64,000 nucleotides of DNA from the NCBI GenBank assembly GCA_026018925.1, contig JAKSZU010000006.1:190413449-190477448 (forward strand), given 5' to 3'. Origin of the DNA: Tupaia tana. Taxonomy: Eukaryota; Chordata; Mammalia; Scandentia; Tupaiidae. Below, piece by piece: positions 34,349-45,614 of this stretch. A model generated the notes under the pieces. The model was not told the origin of the DNA and did not search any database. It saw only the letters and a list, made by a program, of their open reading frames with translations. Within the stretch, counting starts at the first letter, position 1; every line of letters begins with the position of its first letter. The translations under genes were made by a program, and so were the position numbers.

Positions 34349-34626
34349 TCACCATTTTGACTGGAGTTAGGTGTTATCTCATTGTGACTTTGGTCCTCAT
34401 CTCTCTTATGATGAGGGATGTTGAGTATTTTTTCATATGCTTTAGCTGTTCATATGTCTTCCTTAGTGAGTTTATTCAGCTCCTTTTCCCACCTTTTAAT
34501 TATTTAATTTTTTTTTTTTCCTTCTGGAGAAGTTGCTTGAGTTCCCTATGTATTCTGTTTATCAGTCCCTTACTTGAGGTATAGTTTACAAAAATATTCA
34601 CCTATTCCAAAACTTGTCAATTTACA

Positions 34627-34941
34627 CTAATTATTGTGTCTTTTACTGTGTAGAAACTTCTTAATCTGATGTAGTCCTACTTGTCTATTTTTGGGATTAT
34701 TGTCTGTGCTTTTGGGGGTCTTATTTAAGACCCCAATGTCTCCTAGAGTTTCTCCAGTGTTTTCCAGCAGTAGTTTTATAGTTTGAGGTCTTAGGTTTAG
34801 ATCTTTGATCCACTTTGAGTTGAGTTTTGTCAATGGTGAGAGTAGCTGTTCAGATTCATCTTTCTGCAGGTGGATACCAGTTTTTCCAGCACCATTTGCT
34901 AAAGAGGTTTTCCCACTGGACTGACTGATATCCTTTGTCAA
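34627..34941 (-). pseudogene. L1 ORF2p C-terminal-half remnant
   Basis: A 104-codon frame. Residues 37-60 (starting TKLNSKWIKDLNLRPQTIKL) match the ORF2p segment downstream of the reverse transcriptase. It is interrupted on both sides. Confidence 0.8.
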
Positions 34942-35499
34942 AAATCAGTTGGCTGTATGTTCTGGGTTTATTTCTTGGGTCTCTATTGTGTTCCATTGGT
35001 CTGCATAGCTTTTTGTGTGTGTGTATGTGTGTGTGTGAATACCATATTGCTTTGATTATCACAGCTTTGTAATACATTTTTGGAGTTAGGGAATGAGACG
35101 CCTCCTACTCCACTCTTCTTGCACAGAATTGCTTTGGCAATATGGGGTCTTTTATGATTCCAGACCAATCCTATGATCGTCTTTTCTAAATTTGTGAAGA
35201 ATGTCTCTGGTAATTTGATTGGGATTTCCCTTTATGTAGTTTAATTTGGGTAGAATTCCATTTTGATTATTTCAATTCTTTCAATCCAGAAACATGGAAT
35301 ATCCTTCCAGTTTTTAGTGTCTTTTTTAATTTCTTTCTTTTTTTTTTTTTTTTTTCTTTTCATAGTTTTTCTTGTGGAGGTCTTTGACTTCTTTGGTTTG
35401 ATTTATTCCTGAGTATATTATACTTTTTGTGGCTATGGTAAATGAGATTACTTTCTTCAGTTCTATCTCAGTCTGCTTATTGTTTGTATATAGAAATGG

Positions 35500-35572
35500 T
35501 ATAGATTTTTTTTTTATTAATTACTTTATTTATTTTTGTATATACTTTCAATCATATTGTTTGGCTTACAAT
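35500..35572 (-). repeat. Possible tiny L1 3'-end insertion within L1
   Basis: A T-run then ATACTTTCAATCATATTGTTTGGCTTA, similar to the L1 3' end near 33575, interrupts the antisense ORF2 between GTATAGA and a TATGTTGATTTTGTATCCTGCC block that is normally close to it. Confidence 0.35.
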
Positions 35573-36083
35573 GAGACCATTTCGTATGTTGATTTTGTAT
35601 CCTGCCAAACTGAAAGCTTCTCCTCATTGAATATGATTTTATCTATGGGTTTTTCATATAAATCTTAGAATGACCCTTCTATGGCAGTTTTGCTGAGTGT
35701 CTTAATCATGTTGGGATGTTGCATTTTTCAAACACTTTTTCTGCATCAATAGATATGATCATATGGTTTTAATCTTTCTGTTAATATGGTGTGTTACATT
35801 TATGGTCTTGTGGATATTGAACCACCTCTGCATCCCTGGAATAAAGCCTACCTGTTTGTGATGTATAACCTTTTTTATATGTTGTTGGATATGATTTGCT
35901 AGTACTTGTTGAGCATTTTTGCATCTATAGTCATCAGAGATATTGGTCTGTAGTTTTCCTTCCTTATCATGTCCTTGTGTGTTTGGGGGATAAGGGTGAT
36001 GGAGGCTTCATAAAATGAATTTTGGGGGGGGGGTTCTTTTTGAATTTTAAAAAATAACTTGAGTAGTATAGGGGTTAACTCTT

Positions 36084-36380
36084 CTATAAAAGTTTTGTAG
36101 AATTTAGAAGTGAAGCCATCAGGACCAGGTTTTTCTTTGTTGGGAGGTAATTTATTACTGACTCAATCTCATTGCTCGTTATGGGGGTACTCAGGCTTTC
36201 TGCATCCTCCTGATTCAATCTTGGTAGATTATATGTGTCCAGGAACTTGTCCCTCTCATCCAGGTTTTCTTGTTTGTTGATGTATAGTTGCTCATAGTAT
36301 CCTCTAATGATGTTTTGTATTTCTATTATGTGTGTTGTAATAATTCCTGTTTCATTGGGAATTTGATTTATCTGGTTCAT
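36084..36380 (-). pseudogene. L1 ORF2p linker remnant (before the RT domain)
   Basis: A 98-codon frame inside the L1. Residues 69-82 ([14 protein letters not shown]) are the block just upstream of the L1 reverse transcriptase core, and residues 20-60 match the preceding helical segment. After the LPTKK the expected SPGPDG is lost by frameshift. No RT active-site motif is in this frame. Confidence 0.85.
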
Positions 36381-36488
36381 TTCTCTCTTCTTAATTAGTC
36401 TTGCTAATTATGTGTCGATATGTTTCTGTTTTCAAAGAACTAGCTTTTGCTTCTATTTATTTCATGTACAGTTCATTTATTTTCTATT

Positions 36489-36689
36489 TTATTTATTTAC
36501 GCTCGTATCTTTTCTATTTCTTTTCTCCTGGCATTTTTTTTGATATTTTTTGTTGTTTTTCCTATTCTTGAGGCATGATGTTAGGTTGTTCATTTGCCAT
36601 TTTTCCATATTTTTCTTACGCACAGTCATTGCTATGAATTTCCCTCTTATGAGTGCTTTTGCCGTGTCCCATAGATTATGGAAACTCAT
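36489..36689 (-). pseudogene. L1 ORF2p endonuclease-to-RT linker remnant
   Basis: A 66-codon frame. Residues 5-19 (NLWDTAKALIRGKFI) are a recognisable L1 ORF2p segment that follows the endonuclease domain. Stops and shifts separate it from the next remnant at 36084-36380. Confidence 0.85.
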
Positions 36690-38238
36690 TTACACATTAT
36701 TATTGGTTTCCATGAATCTTTTGATTTCAGTCTTAATTTCTTCAGTAGTTGAAAGATCATTCAGGAGTAGGTTATTTAGTTTCCATATGATTGTGCATTT
36801 CTGTGTTTTTATCTCTGCAAATAATAACAAGTTTAATTCCATCATGGCCAGAAAAGATGCTGGATATAATTTCTGTCCTTTTGAATCTGTAAAGGTTTGT
36901 TTTGTGCCCTATCATGTGGTCAATCTTTGTAAAGGTTCTATGTGGGGGTGAGAAAAAAGTATATATATCATGGTTTGGGGGTGGAAGGTTCTATAGATGT
37001 CTGTTAAGTCCATTTGATTTATGGTATTGTTTAGATCCTACATCTCTCTGCTTTTTTTTTTTTTTTTCCTAGATTATCTGTCCAAAGGAGACAGTGTTGT
37101 ATTAAGATCCCCATCAATCAATGTGTTGCAGTCTATCTCTCCTTTTAGATCCAGCAGTCTTTTCTTCACATGTTTGGGTGTTCCTGAGTTGGGTGCATAG
37201 ATATTTATAAGCATTATATCTTCTTGGTGAATTAGCCCTTTTACTACTAAATGGTGCCCTTCTTTGTCTCTTCTTACAGTTCTGTTTTAAAGCTTATTTT
37301 GTCTGAAATTAGTGCTGCAGCTCAAGCTCTTTTTTGATTTCTGTTTGCATGAAATACCTTTTTCCAACCCTTCACTTTTGGTCTATGTATGTCTTTTTCC
37401 ATGAGGTGCATTTCTTGTAGGCAACAGATAGAGGGTTTCTGTTTTTTTCCGTTCAGCCAATCTGTGTCTCTTGACTGGAGAATTTAATTCATTAATATTA
37501 AGCATTATTATTGATATTTCCAGACTTGTCCCTGACATTAAGTTGCCTATTTTCTTGGTTGTTTTTTATTCTGTTATTCTGTCTCATTTTAGTTTTTCTA
37601 ATTATAGAACTATCTTCAGAATTTATTGAAGAGCTGGTCTAATGTTGGTAAATTCTTTCAATTTTTATTTATCTGAGAAGGTTTTTATCTTTTCTTCCTT
37701 TATGAAAGGTAGTCTTGCCAGGTATAGTAATCTTGGTTGAAATTGTTTCTTTCTTAACACTTTGAATATATCTTAGCATTCTTTGTTTGCAGTATTTCTG
37801 GTGAGAGATCCAAAGTTACCCTAATCAGATAACCTTTGTAAGTAACTTGATGTTTCTCTCTTGCAAATTTTAGTATCTTATCTTTATCTGTTGTTTGGCT
37901 AGTCTGGCTATGATGTGTCATATAGAGGATCTTCTTGGGTTAATTCTGTTTGGGGTTCTTTGTATTTCTTGGATCTGGATGCTTGAGTGCTTCTCTAGAC
38001 TCAGAACATTTTCTTCTAAGATTTCATGTAATGGATTATCAATGCCTTTAGTTTCTTCACCCTCTGGGATACCAATTATTCAGATTTTGGGCATTTAATG
38101 ATATTCAGTATCTCTTATTTTATTTTCTCTTTTTTGTTATTTTTTCAGCCCTTTTGGTGATTTTTTTCTAGATCAGAGGTTTTGTCTTCTACATATAAGA
38201 TTTGGTTTTCTGTATTGTCTAATTGACTTTTAATATTT

Positions 38239-39413
38239 TCTTTCTTTTTTAATTAATTTATTTTTTTACATTTCATTTTCTTCCATACATTCAATTACAT
38301 TATTATTTGTCTTACAAAATGGATATTTCAACTGGTAAACATTTCTCTCTAGTACTGTTGATAAAACTACAAAATGTCTTCAACAGATAATACACCTCTT
38401 TGTGCTATTAATGCTTTGCCTCCCTGTCCCTCCCCCAAATGTCCTTCCTCAGACCCTCCTCTTTCACACACACTATATCTGGTATTTACATCTATATACT
38501 GCGTTTCTATATCCTTTAGACAATTAGTTTCAGTCATAGAGTGCAGACACTCAGTATGTATTAAGTGGAGACATACAATGCCTCTCCTTCATAGCATGGC
38601 TTGCTTCACTCAGCAGTAAGTCTTCCATATTCATCCACTTCCTGTCAAAAGCCAGGGTTTTGTTGTTTTTTATGGATGAATAGTATTCCATTGAGTATAT
38701 GTGCCACAGTTTTTCTAACCATTCATCAGTTCGTGGGCATTTGGGTTGTTTCCATGACTTAGCAATCATGAAAAGTGCTGCAATAAACATCGATGTGCAA
38801 GTACTTTTCTGATTAAGTATTCTTCTGTCCTTCAGGTAGATACCAAGGAGTGGGATTGCTGGATCATATGGTAGTTCTATTTGTAGATTTTTGAGGAATC
38901 TCCAAATTGCTCTCCACAGTGGTTGGACCAATTTACATTCCCACCAGCAGTGTAAGATAGTTCCCTTTTCACCACACCCCTGCCAGCATTTATCATTTTT
39001 TGTTTTTTTAATCTTAGACATTCTGACTGGGGTTAGGTGATATCTCATTGTTGTTTTGATCTGCATTTCTCTTACAATGAGGGATGTTGAGCATTTTTTC
39101 ATATGCCTTTTAGCTATTCGTATGTCATCTTTAGAGAGTGTTTTTTTCAACTCATTCTCCCATCTTTTAATAGGATTGTTTGTCTTTTTCCAGAACAGCT
39201 GCTTGAGTTCCTTGTGAATTTTGGTTATCAGTCCCTTATCTGATGCATGGTTTACAAAAATATTTTCCCATTCTGAGGGCTGTCTATTCACACTAATCAC
39301 TGTGTCTTTTGCCATGCAGAAACTTCTTAGTCTGATGTAATCCCACCTGTCTATTTTGGGGATTATTTACTGTGCATTGGGAGTCTTATTTAAGAAGTCT
39401 TTCCCTACCCCAA
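38239..39413 (-). mobile_element. L1 retrotransposon, 5'-truncated
   Basis: The last part of ORF2 plus the 3' untranslated end and A-tail of an L1, in the same orientation as its neighbour at 33541. The 3' end (38261-38400) aligns with 33560-33720. It starts (5') at about 39413 within ORF2. Better preserved than the neighbour. Confidence 0.9.
38551..39315 (-). pseudogene. L1 ORF2p C-terminal domain, uninterrupted 254 codons
   Basis: The carboxy-terminal fifth of L1 ORF2p, ending at a natural stop. The cysteine-rich CX3CX7HX4C motif is intact: C110, C114, H122, C127. The [12 protein letters not shown] block (about 149-160) and the MFIAALF and [14 protein letters not shown] blocks follow in family order. 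The first Met is internal to ORF2; the endonuclease and reverse transcriptase are missing, so the fragment cannot move itself. The absence of stops over 254 codons suggests moderate youth. Confidence 0.95.
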
Positions 39414-39667
39414 TGTGCTTATATACAACTAATTATGGAAGCTTTAGAATGCTCCGATAATGAATATTTGAGTATAATATTAATAATAAAAAGTATAGAT
39501 AGAATGGTTCATTAATCTGTTTTCAAAGCATATCTTAGACATGTCACATTTTTACAAATAAGATGCTTTTTTTCTGAATCCAAATTTATGCTGAACATAC
39601 ACACGCACTACCTAAATCGTTATAGCTGAATTTCTTAAATATGGTTCTTTTTTTTGTTGTTTTGGTT

Positions 39668-39899
39668 TTGAAAGTGTATTTATTTCTTTTATCCATGTAA
39701 AAGAGAAAGAAAGAGAGGAAAAGACCAAGAAAGGGGCACTCCAGAAGAGTTTGTACACTATAACCCCCCTTAGCCTCAGCCAGCTATGTGTACTTACCTA
39801 GCAAGCACAGGAAGGCCTCAGGGGAGAAGTCTGAGACTTTCTCTTGTGGGTTTAGAATCACAGAATTTTGCATTACTATTATGCTACCAGCTGGCTCCA
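39668..39899 (-). repeat. SINE-O (old tRNA-like SINE)
   Basis: Inverted: GAGAAAGAAAGAGAGG block (39703), then a body, then a head ending TATTATGCTACCAGCTGGCTCC. The body differs from SINE-L and lacks its tail block. Confidence 0.5.
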
Positions 39900-40685
39900 A
39901 AATTATAGTTCTTAAAAACTGAATAGTGTTTTTAAAAATATATTTCAATTTTAAAAAGCTTATGACATATCTTTAAGTGAATGTAATATTATACCCTACA
40001 GATTTTAAGTTAAGTTTCTTCCTACTACCAAAATTGACAAACATGATGAAAATAGCCCAGACATGAACTTTTGGTAGAACTCAGCTGGTTCTGATCCTTG
40101 TACATACTTTGCTTCTTATTTTCAACACGTTTAATCTGATGATAAAATTTTAATTTAGGATGACAGTATTATTGTAGTGTATTATTGTAGTGTGAGTATA
40201 TGGATTTTTATGGGACTTTTTATCCTTGGGAAGCCAACTAGCAAGCTTTTTATTAAATCATATTCACTGATTCATCCATTAGTTTATTTAATACTCCTAC
40301 AAATATTTTTTTCTTTCTAGTATGTAATAATAAATTAACTATTATTCTCATTTCAAGTTGTTTCAATTGAAATGAGACCAGATGATATCTACTACACACA
40401 TTTCTTCTTCCTGTAAGTCAGATTATTTAACTCAAATGTGTTTATTAGTAAGATATTTTAAAATGATTTCTTTGTTCTTAAAAGTCTAATAGTTCCTATG
40501 TAAGAAAACTCTGGCTCTCCACTAACTCCTACTCAATCTGGATAATCCATAATGCACAAAGAAAATAATTCTCATGTATATGTACTATAATCAATGTTAA
40601 TTTTTATGAATACCTTGGAGAACGAGGTCAGTATAAACTCATAGAGACCAAAAATAAGCATTTGCTATTTAAAAGTATGTGTAAA
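39900..40685. other. AT-rich sequence, no feature seen
   Basis: Includes a short duplication of ATTATTGTAGTGT (about 40170-40195). No repeat or gene recognised. Confidence 0.5.
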
Positions 40686-40687
40686 AG

Positions 40688-40952
40688 GCCCACTGGTAGC
40701 ATAGTGATTAAGGTGTCTGGATTGCACGTAACTGACCTTGTAGTTTGAGTAGTGGACTTGTGTATTGAAAAATATACCAGGTGTGTGTGTGCGTGTGTGT
40801 GTTGTATGTGTGTGTGTATGTGTACATGTCCAAAATCCTGAAATGAGAGAAAAATAGAGAAGGGATTGCAATGTGACCATACCACTTGGGTGTGCTTTCT
40901 CTCTTTCTCTCTTTGGGCAGTGTACACATCCCGTGGCATATTTTTAGTTTAA
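40688..40952 (+). repeat. SINE-L related (old) with internal TG expansion
   Basis: GGCCCACTGGTAGCATAGTG head, TG-rich expansion (40781-40820), GTCCAAAATCCTGAAATG body, and a CCCGTGGCATATTTTT tail, the older subgroup's tail variant. Confidence 0.75.
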
Positions 40953-40954
40953 AA

Positions 40955-42887
40955 TGTGTGTTGAAGTGATTTGTATCATAAAAGTGATCTTTCCTGTGGT
41001 CTTGGCATCATCCTTTGCACTATGTGTCCTTTGACACGTACAATCCAGAACTCAGTACCTTTTATATCCTTGGGAAAATATTGACCAGTTTCTATATTTT
41101 TACCAAAAATTGTGTAGGAAAAAAAAGGACACACAAGATTACATTACACCGTGTACAAAAAATGCCTTAAAATTTCTCATTGCATATGTCTACTATCCAT
41201 TCTTTTTCCTTTTTGTAGCACTGAGATTGATATTCTCTGATGCATTCCACGTAGCCTTGAGTTCTTTTGATTTGTATTGCTTTCTTTCTAAGATGTTTCA
41301 AAAGATCTCAAATACTCTTTCTTTTCCATAATAATTTGTTTCCCATGTTTACATCTAACACTTGCGTGTTGACATCTTTCAAAGTGATAATGAACTGAGG
41401 TTCTGTTGCAAACTAACCTGAGCCAAAAAGCTATCTGCAGTATCTTTTTTCAGTAGATAATAGTAGTCCTCTGAAATGTTTGTGAGAGTAAGAGTTGAAT
41501 CTACCCTGTAGCATCACTATTTATAATACAAATGAACTCTCAGATCAAAATCTGTCAAATACAGAGGCATTGACTAAACAACCATTCATAAGTAAACATA
41601 AAGCCTCTTTTTTTCAGACAGACTGGTAACATTCACGATCTTTTTAGATATTTTCAGGGGTTATCTTCGTGAAATGTTCACCCGACATTAATTTGATAAG
41701 CTTATTGGAAATTATGGCAAAAGTAAAAATTACTTCACTTAGTTGGTATCAGGCAATCAATTTCTGATGGTTACATAGAATTATTTGGAAGATCAAATCT
41801 TGGGCTCCATTTCTAAACAAAAGCTAAAAGGTACGTGGAATCTAACATACACTGTTCAGGTAAAGGAAGAAAGATTTAGAAAAATTCTAAAGAACTTTAG
41901 CAAAGTCACAGATCTATAACACCATTAATTTCACTCATGAGAGCCCAATAAGAGCATTCATCCCATAAATAAATTAAACCAAAGAACATAAATATATACT
42001 AGTGATTATATTTGTAGTAATAGCAATACTAGTATGTTAATTCTCTACTCCATTCTGGAATGGTATATTAATAGAGTCCTTGTTAAACTTCAGTCCTACA
42101 GTTTGACCTTGAATAATGGGCTTTACTAACTAAACTTTGCAAATATTTACCCTGAGCCAGTAGCTACTACCTGCCAACTACATATCGCAAACTCCTTTCT
42201 GCCATCAACCATCTCTTTTTTTCACTTCATGGATCCTTCCCTACAAATGAATCTATCTTAAAAGAGTGAAACCAAAAATCCACACATACCAGTTAAGATG
42301 TGCCTTTGTTACAAGTAATTTTCATTCCTTTTCTGAAGAAGTGAAGACAACACAACCATTTCTTGCAAACTATGTTGCTAGAAAGCACTGTATTGGATGT
42401 TTTCTCACAGCCCCTGCTCCTAATAAGTTTAGGCACAGGTAAATTCTCCCCAAAAGGGTAGGGCAGTGTATGAGGCAACCTGATTTTAAAAATTCAACCT
42501 TCTGCTTCTTGTTACAGCTGAGATTACATTATATCTTGCTTCTCAAAATTGTCTGTAATTATACAATCATGTAAAGTGGACAGCATAGCTTGTTTTAGAC
42601 AAAGTTATAAAAATAAAAATATTTAGTTATACTGTGATGAATAAAAGGGTAAGAAGAAATTACAAGTGGTTTTATTTTTCATTTATATGTTTATAAATGT
42701 GTCTCCAAGTTGTAGATTTCCCATGTAATATGTTTTCCTTCCTTTCAAAACCTATACATTTCTTGACCATTCTGGTTACATCACATCTAGTTTGTCTTCA
42801 TAATTATTTCTAGGCACTCGTCTGATATTTATCTTCTCTATCTCTCCTCAAAATGAAGATCAGCCAATACTTTTATTAAAAACTAGA
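40955..42887. other. AT-rich sequence, no feature seen (1.9 kb)
   Basis: The frames at 41110-41331 and 42293-42478 have no domain and no support. No repeat recognised. Confidence 0.5.
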
Positions 42888-42889
42888 AT

Positions 42890-42972
42890 TGGCTGGTCCC
42901 ATAGTCTAGTGGTTAAGAAAGTCAGATCCCATATGGCCAAATGCACTTTGAATCCCAGCCCTAGTAGCCAGA
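42890..42972 (+). repeat. SINE-L related head fragment (old)
   Basis: GGCTGGTCCCATAGTCTAGTGGTTAAG and a weak B-box (TTTGAATCCCAG). It closely resembles a tRNA-Glu-like head but has no intact acceptor or anticodon structure. The body is missing. Confidence 0.65.
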
Positions 42973-43185
42973 AATTACTGTGTATGAGAAACAGTGTGAT
43001 GTTAGGATCTATGTACACATTGTAAAAAAAGATTTAATTAGTCTAAACATATCCATCATATCAACAACTTATTTTTTTATGATAAACATTTAAAAATTGA
43101 TTCTTTTAGCAATTTTTATATATACAGTACATTATTAACTGTGGTTACCATGTAGCACAATAAATCATTAAAAATTATTCTTCCA

Positions 43186-43428
43186 GGGCCCAGCAGGTGG
43201 TGTAGTGGTCAAGGCACTGGATTCCCACCTGGCCATCTGTGGTTTGTGTCTTGTGTCTGGGTGGCTTAAGTCACGTGTATACGTATGTGTCCAAAATCCC
43301 AGGAGGAGTATGGAGAAGTGATTGCAGACCATCCCCGGGTGGGTAATTTCTCACTTTCCATCTCACTGTCTTTCTCTGTCTCTCTCTGTCAAGTACACAC
43401 GCCCTATGGCAAAAATCTTAAAAATAAA
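43186..43428 (+). repeat. SINE-L (middle-aged)
   Basis: GGGCCCAGCAGGTGGTGTAG head, GTCCAAAATCCCAGGAGGAG body, CT-rich part, and CCCTATGGCAAAAATCTT tail followed by A-rich sequence. Confidence 0.85.
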
Positions 43429-43810
43429 CAAATGAATGGACTTATTCCTCCACTTTCTGATTCTGTACCCCTTGGCTGCATGTTCTTTTTCTCTAGTTTT
43501 CTACTTTCCCCATCAAAGCCCCAAAGATATGTTATTACAAAATCATAAGTTACTAGCAGATTGGTTGGGGAAGAATCATTTAGGCTTGTTCTACTCTTCT
43601 TTAGTCCTGCTTCTCTGCTGCACTTCTATGTGCAAGACTAGATTTTTGCCATTAATGTGGCATATCACACATTGCAATAATAAAGTTATACAACGAACCT
43701 TTGCTTCATCCATATCTGTCTCTATAGAATAATTAATTATGGTCAGAGAGTAAAAAATAACTTTCTACAAAAATCATTTAAAATATTTTTAGAATATATT
43801 TTCTTTACTA
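43429..43810. other. Mixed sequence, no feature seen
   Basis: The 98-codon frame at 43436-43732 has no recognisable domain. Nothing else supported. Confidence 0.45.
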
Positions 43811-43812
43811 TA

Positions 43813-43892
43813 TGGGGTGATCAGAAAAGTCATAAAGTATTTTTCTGTGTTTTTCTATGCAAAAATGCATCATGACTTTTCTGATGAACCAA
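43813..43892. mobile_element. Mariner-type MITE, type 1, copy 2 (80-bp palindrome)
   Basis: Flanked by TA on each side (43811-43812, 43893-43894). The left arm carries ATCAGAAAAGTCAT and the right arm its exact inverse, ATGACTTTTCTGAT, around a short loop with TGTTTTTCTATG. It is the reverse-orientation relative of the element at 10995-11075. A transcript would form a hairpin with a stem of about 30 bp. Confidence 0.8.
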
Positions 43893-43932
43893 TATTAAAG
43901 GTCACAATATTTTGTTTCAAAAATTGGTTAGC

Positions 43933-44032
43933 CTTGGGCCAGCTGGTACTGTGGTGATTGGGGCTGTTAGAATCCCACATGGCCAGCTGCATGGTTTGAG
44001 TCCCGGACTCTGCAGCCTGAGAGACATGCTGA

Positions 44033-44070
<38 letters not shown>

Positions 44071-44213
44071 TCAAAATCACAAGAAGAGAATGGAGGAGAA
44101 GGAATTGCAGTGTGGCCACTCCCCTCAGAGAGTGTTTTCTCTTTTTCCTTCTCATTCTTCCTCTCTCTGTCTTTCTTTCTCTGGCAAGCATGTATACTCT
44201 GTGGAAAATTTTT
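43933..44213 (+). repeat. SINE-L related (old) with (GT)n
   Basis: GGGCCAGCTGGTACTGTGG head, GGTTTGAGTCCCGG B-box, a (GT)n run (44036-44069), GAGAATGGAGGAGAAGG body, and a CTCTGTGGAAAATTTTT tail. Flanks share AAAAATTG (about 43919 and 44213). Confidence 0.8.
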
Positions 44214-44437
44214 AAAAATTGACTTTCTTTAATGAAATCTTTAAAAAATAGAGTGACAGAGAAAGTGACAATAATAAAGAAAAGTGAAAAGCTTAGTAAA
44301 TGCATGTGTCATTTTTAAAAAAGACAAAAAAACATTGAAAATTGAAAACTTGATAATTTTAAGAGAGATTTTTGTTATAGGGCATGTGTACTCATCAGAG
44401 AAACAGAGAGAGACTGAGAGACAGAAAGCGAGAAATC

Positions 44438-45234
44438 TTATATTAAAAAAAAAAAAGATAAGTGCTGGCAGGGGTGTGGTGAAAGGGGAGGATCTCTCCT
44501 ACACTGCCGGTAGGTAGGAATGTAAATTGGTCCAGCCACTGTGGAGAACAATATGGAGATTCTTTAAAGATCTACAAACAGAACTACCTTATGGTCCAGC
44601 AATCCCACCCCTTGGTATCTACCCAAAGAAAAGAAGAATCATTAGTTGGAAAAGTGCTTGCACATCAATGTTTAATGTGGCATAATTCACACTTGCTAAG
44701 ATATGAAACCAACCCAAATGCCCATGAACAGATGAATGGATTGAAAAAGTGTGGCACATATATTCTATGGGATACTACTCAGTCATAAAAAACAACAAGA
44801 CCCTGGATTTTGACAGAAAGTGGATGACTATGGAAGATTTACTGCTGAGTGAAGCAAGCCAGGCTATGAAGGAGAGACATCGTATGTCTCCACTTAATAT
44901 ATACCGACTGTCTGCACTCTATACTGAAACTGAATGACTAGAGGATATAGAAACTTAGAAAATGGTTATAAATACCAGATATAGTGTGCGAAGAGAGTGG
45001 GTGAAGGAGTCTGAGGAAGGACATTAAGGAGAAAAATAGAGAGGCAAGGTATTTATGGGACAAAGAAAGGGGTTATTATCTGTTGAAGATAACATGTATA
45101 GTATTTTCAACTGGAGTGAGAAATGTATACATGTTGGAATATTCACTTTATAAGCTAAGTAATGTAACTGGATGTATAAAAGAAATTGAAATTAAAAAAT
45201 AATAAATTCTGGAAAATTAAAAAAAAAGAAAGAA
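44438..45234 (+). mobile_element. L1 3' end, 5'-truncated, inserted in a SINE-L
   Basis: Contains ORF2p C-terminal coding sequence in broken frames (44591-44937 includes WHIYSMGYYSVIKNNK-type sequence), the 3' untranslated end and an A-rich tail. The host-SINE sequence AGAAAGCGAGAAATC is duplicated at 44423-44437 and 45235-45249, a perfect 15-bp TSD. An A-run sits oddly at its 5' junction (44445-44457). Confidence 0.9.
44749..44937 (+). pseudogene. L1 ORF2p C-terminal remnant
   Basis: A 62-codon frame whose first 15 residues (MWHIYSMGYYSVIKN) match the final segment of L1 ORF2p, the same as residues near 188-202 of the frame at 39315-38551. The preceding ORF2 sequence is in another frame (44591-44788), so a frameshift has occurred. 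Confidence 0.85.
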
Positions 45235-45347
45235 AGAAAGCGAGAAATCACCCCCCAGAGGGGATGGCCATGATGCAATCCCTTCTCAATTCTCCTCTTA
45301 GGATTTTGGGCATGCGCATGACTCACATGTGCCTAGCATGAGATTTT

Positions 45348-45614
45348 GTTTTTGTTTTGTTTTGTTTTGTTTAGAGGTTTTTGCTATAGGGAGCATGCGC
45401 TCGCCAGAAAGACAGAGAGACACAAAGTGAGAAATCATCCCCCAGGGGGGGATGGCCACTCCACAATCCCTTCTCCTCCATTCTCCTCTCAGAATCTTGT
45501 GCATGCACGCATATGTGCCTGGTGTGAGTTCAAGCCACCGGGTCCGGGACTTGAACTGCGGTCAACACTATGGGAGTCCAGCAACATAGCCATTACGCTA
45601 ATTGCTTGTCTTGG
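45348..45614 (-). repeat. SINE-L (young) nested in a SINE-L
   Basis: Inverted, complete copy with a (GTTTT)n tail (45348-45372). It is flanked by CTAGCATGAGATTTT (45333-45347) and CTAGCATGAATTTT (45615-45628), a TSD made from the host SINE. Confidence 0.9.

Larger units (their letters stand above)
33541..38238 (-). mobile_element. L1 retrotransposon, 5'-truncated in ORF1, defective
   Basis: Reading along the minus strand: ORF1p C-terminal region (about 38100-37600), then ORF2 with endonuclease-region, reverse-transcriptase-flanking and C-terminal remnants, then the 3' end and A-tail at 33541. The ORF1 evidence is the antisense of an IIGIPEGEE motif (about 38075) and of QIQEIQRTPNR further on. 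Decay includes a T-run of about 45 bp (34298-34343), G-runs and many stops. The 5' end abuts a second L1. Both flanks of the junction are TTTTTAATT-rich, so it may have inserted in the A-tail of that older neighbour. Confidence 0.9.

Noticed and set aside
33933-34370. 145-codon plus-strand frame
   Set aside because: It is antisense to L1 ORF2 and ends in a poly(T) run.
36550-36951. 133-codon plus-strand frame
   Set aside because: It is antisense to the L1 ORF2 endonuclease-to-RT region.
42890-42972. tRNA-Glu-like sequence GGTCCCATAGTCTAGTGGTTAAG
   Set aside because: The anticodon arm and acceptor stem do not form; it is a SINE head fragment.
43436-43732. 98-codon frame with a hydrophobic stretch
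   Set aside because: No homologous family known to me, no splice or promoter support, and its overlapping frame 43285-43548 is SINE-derived.
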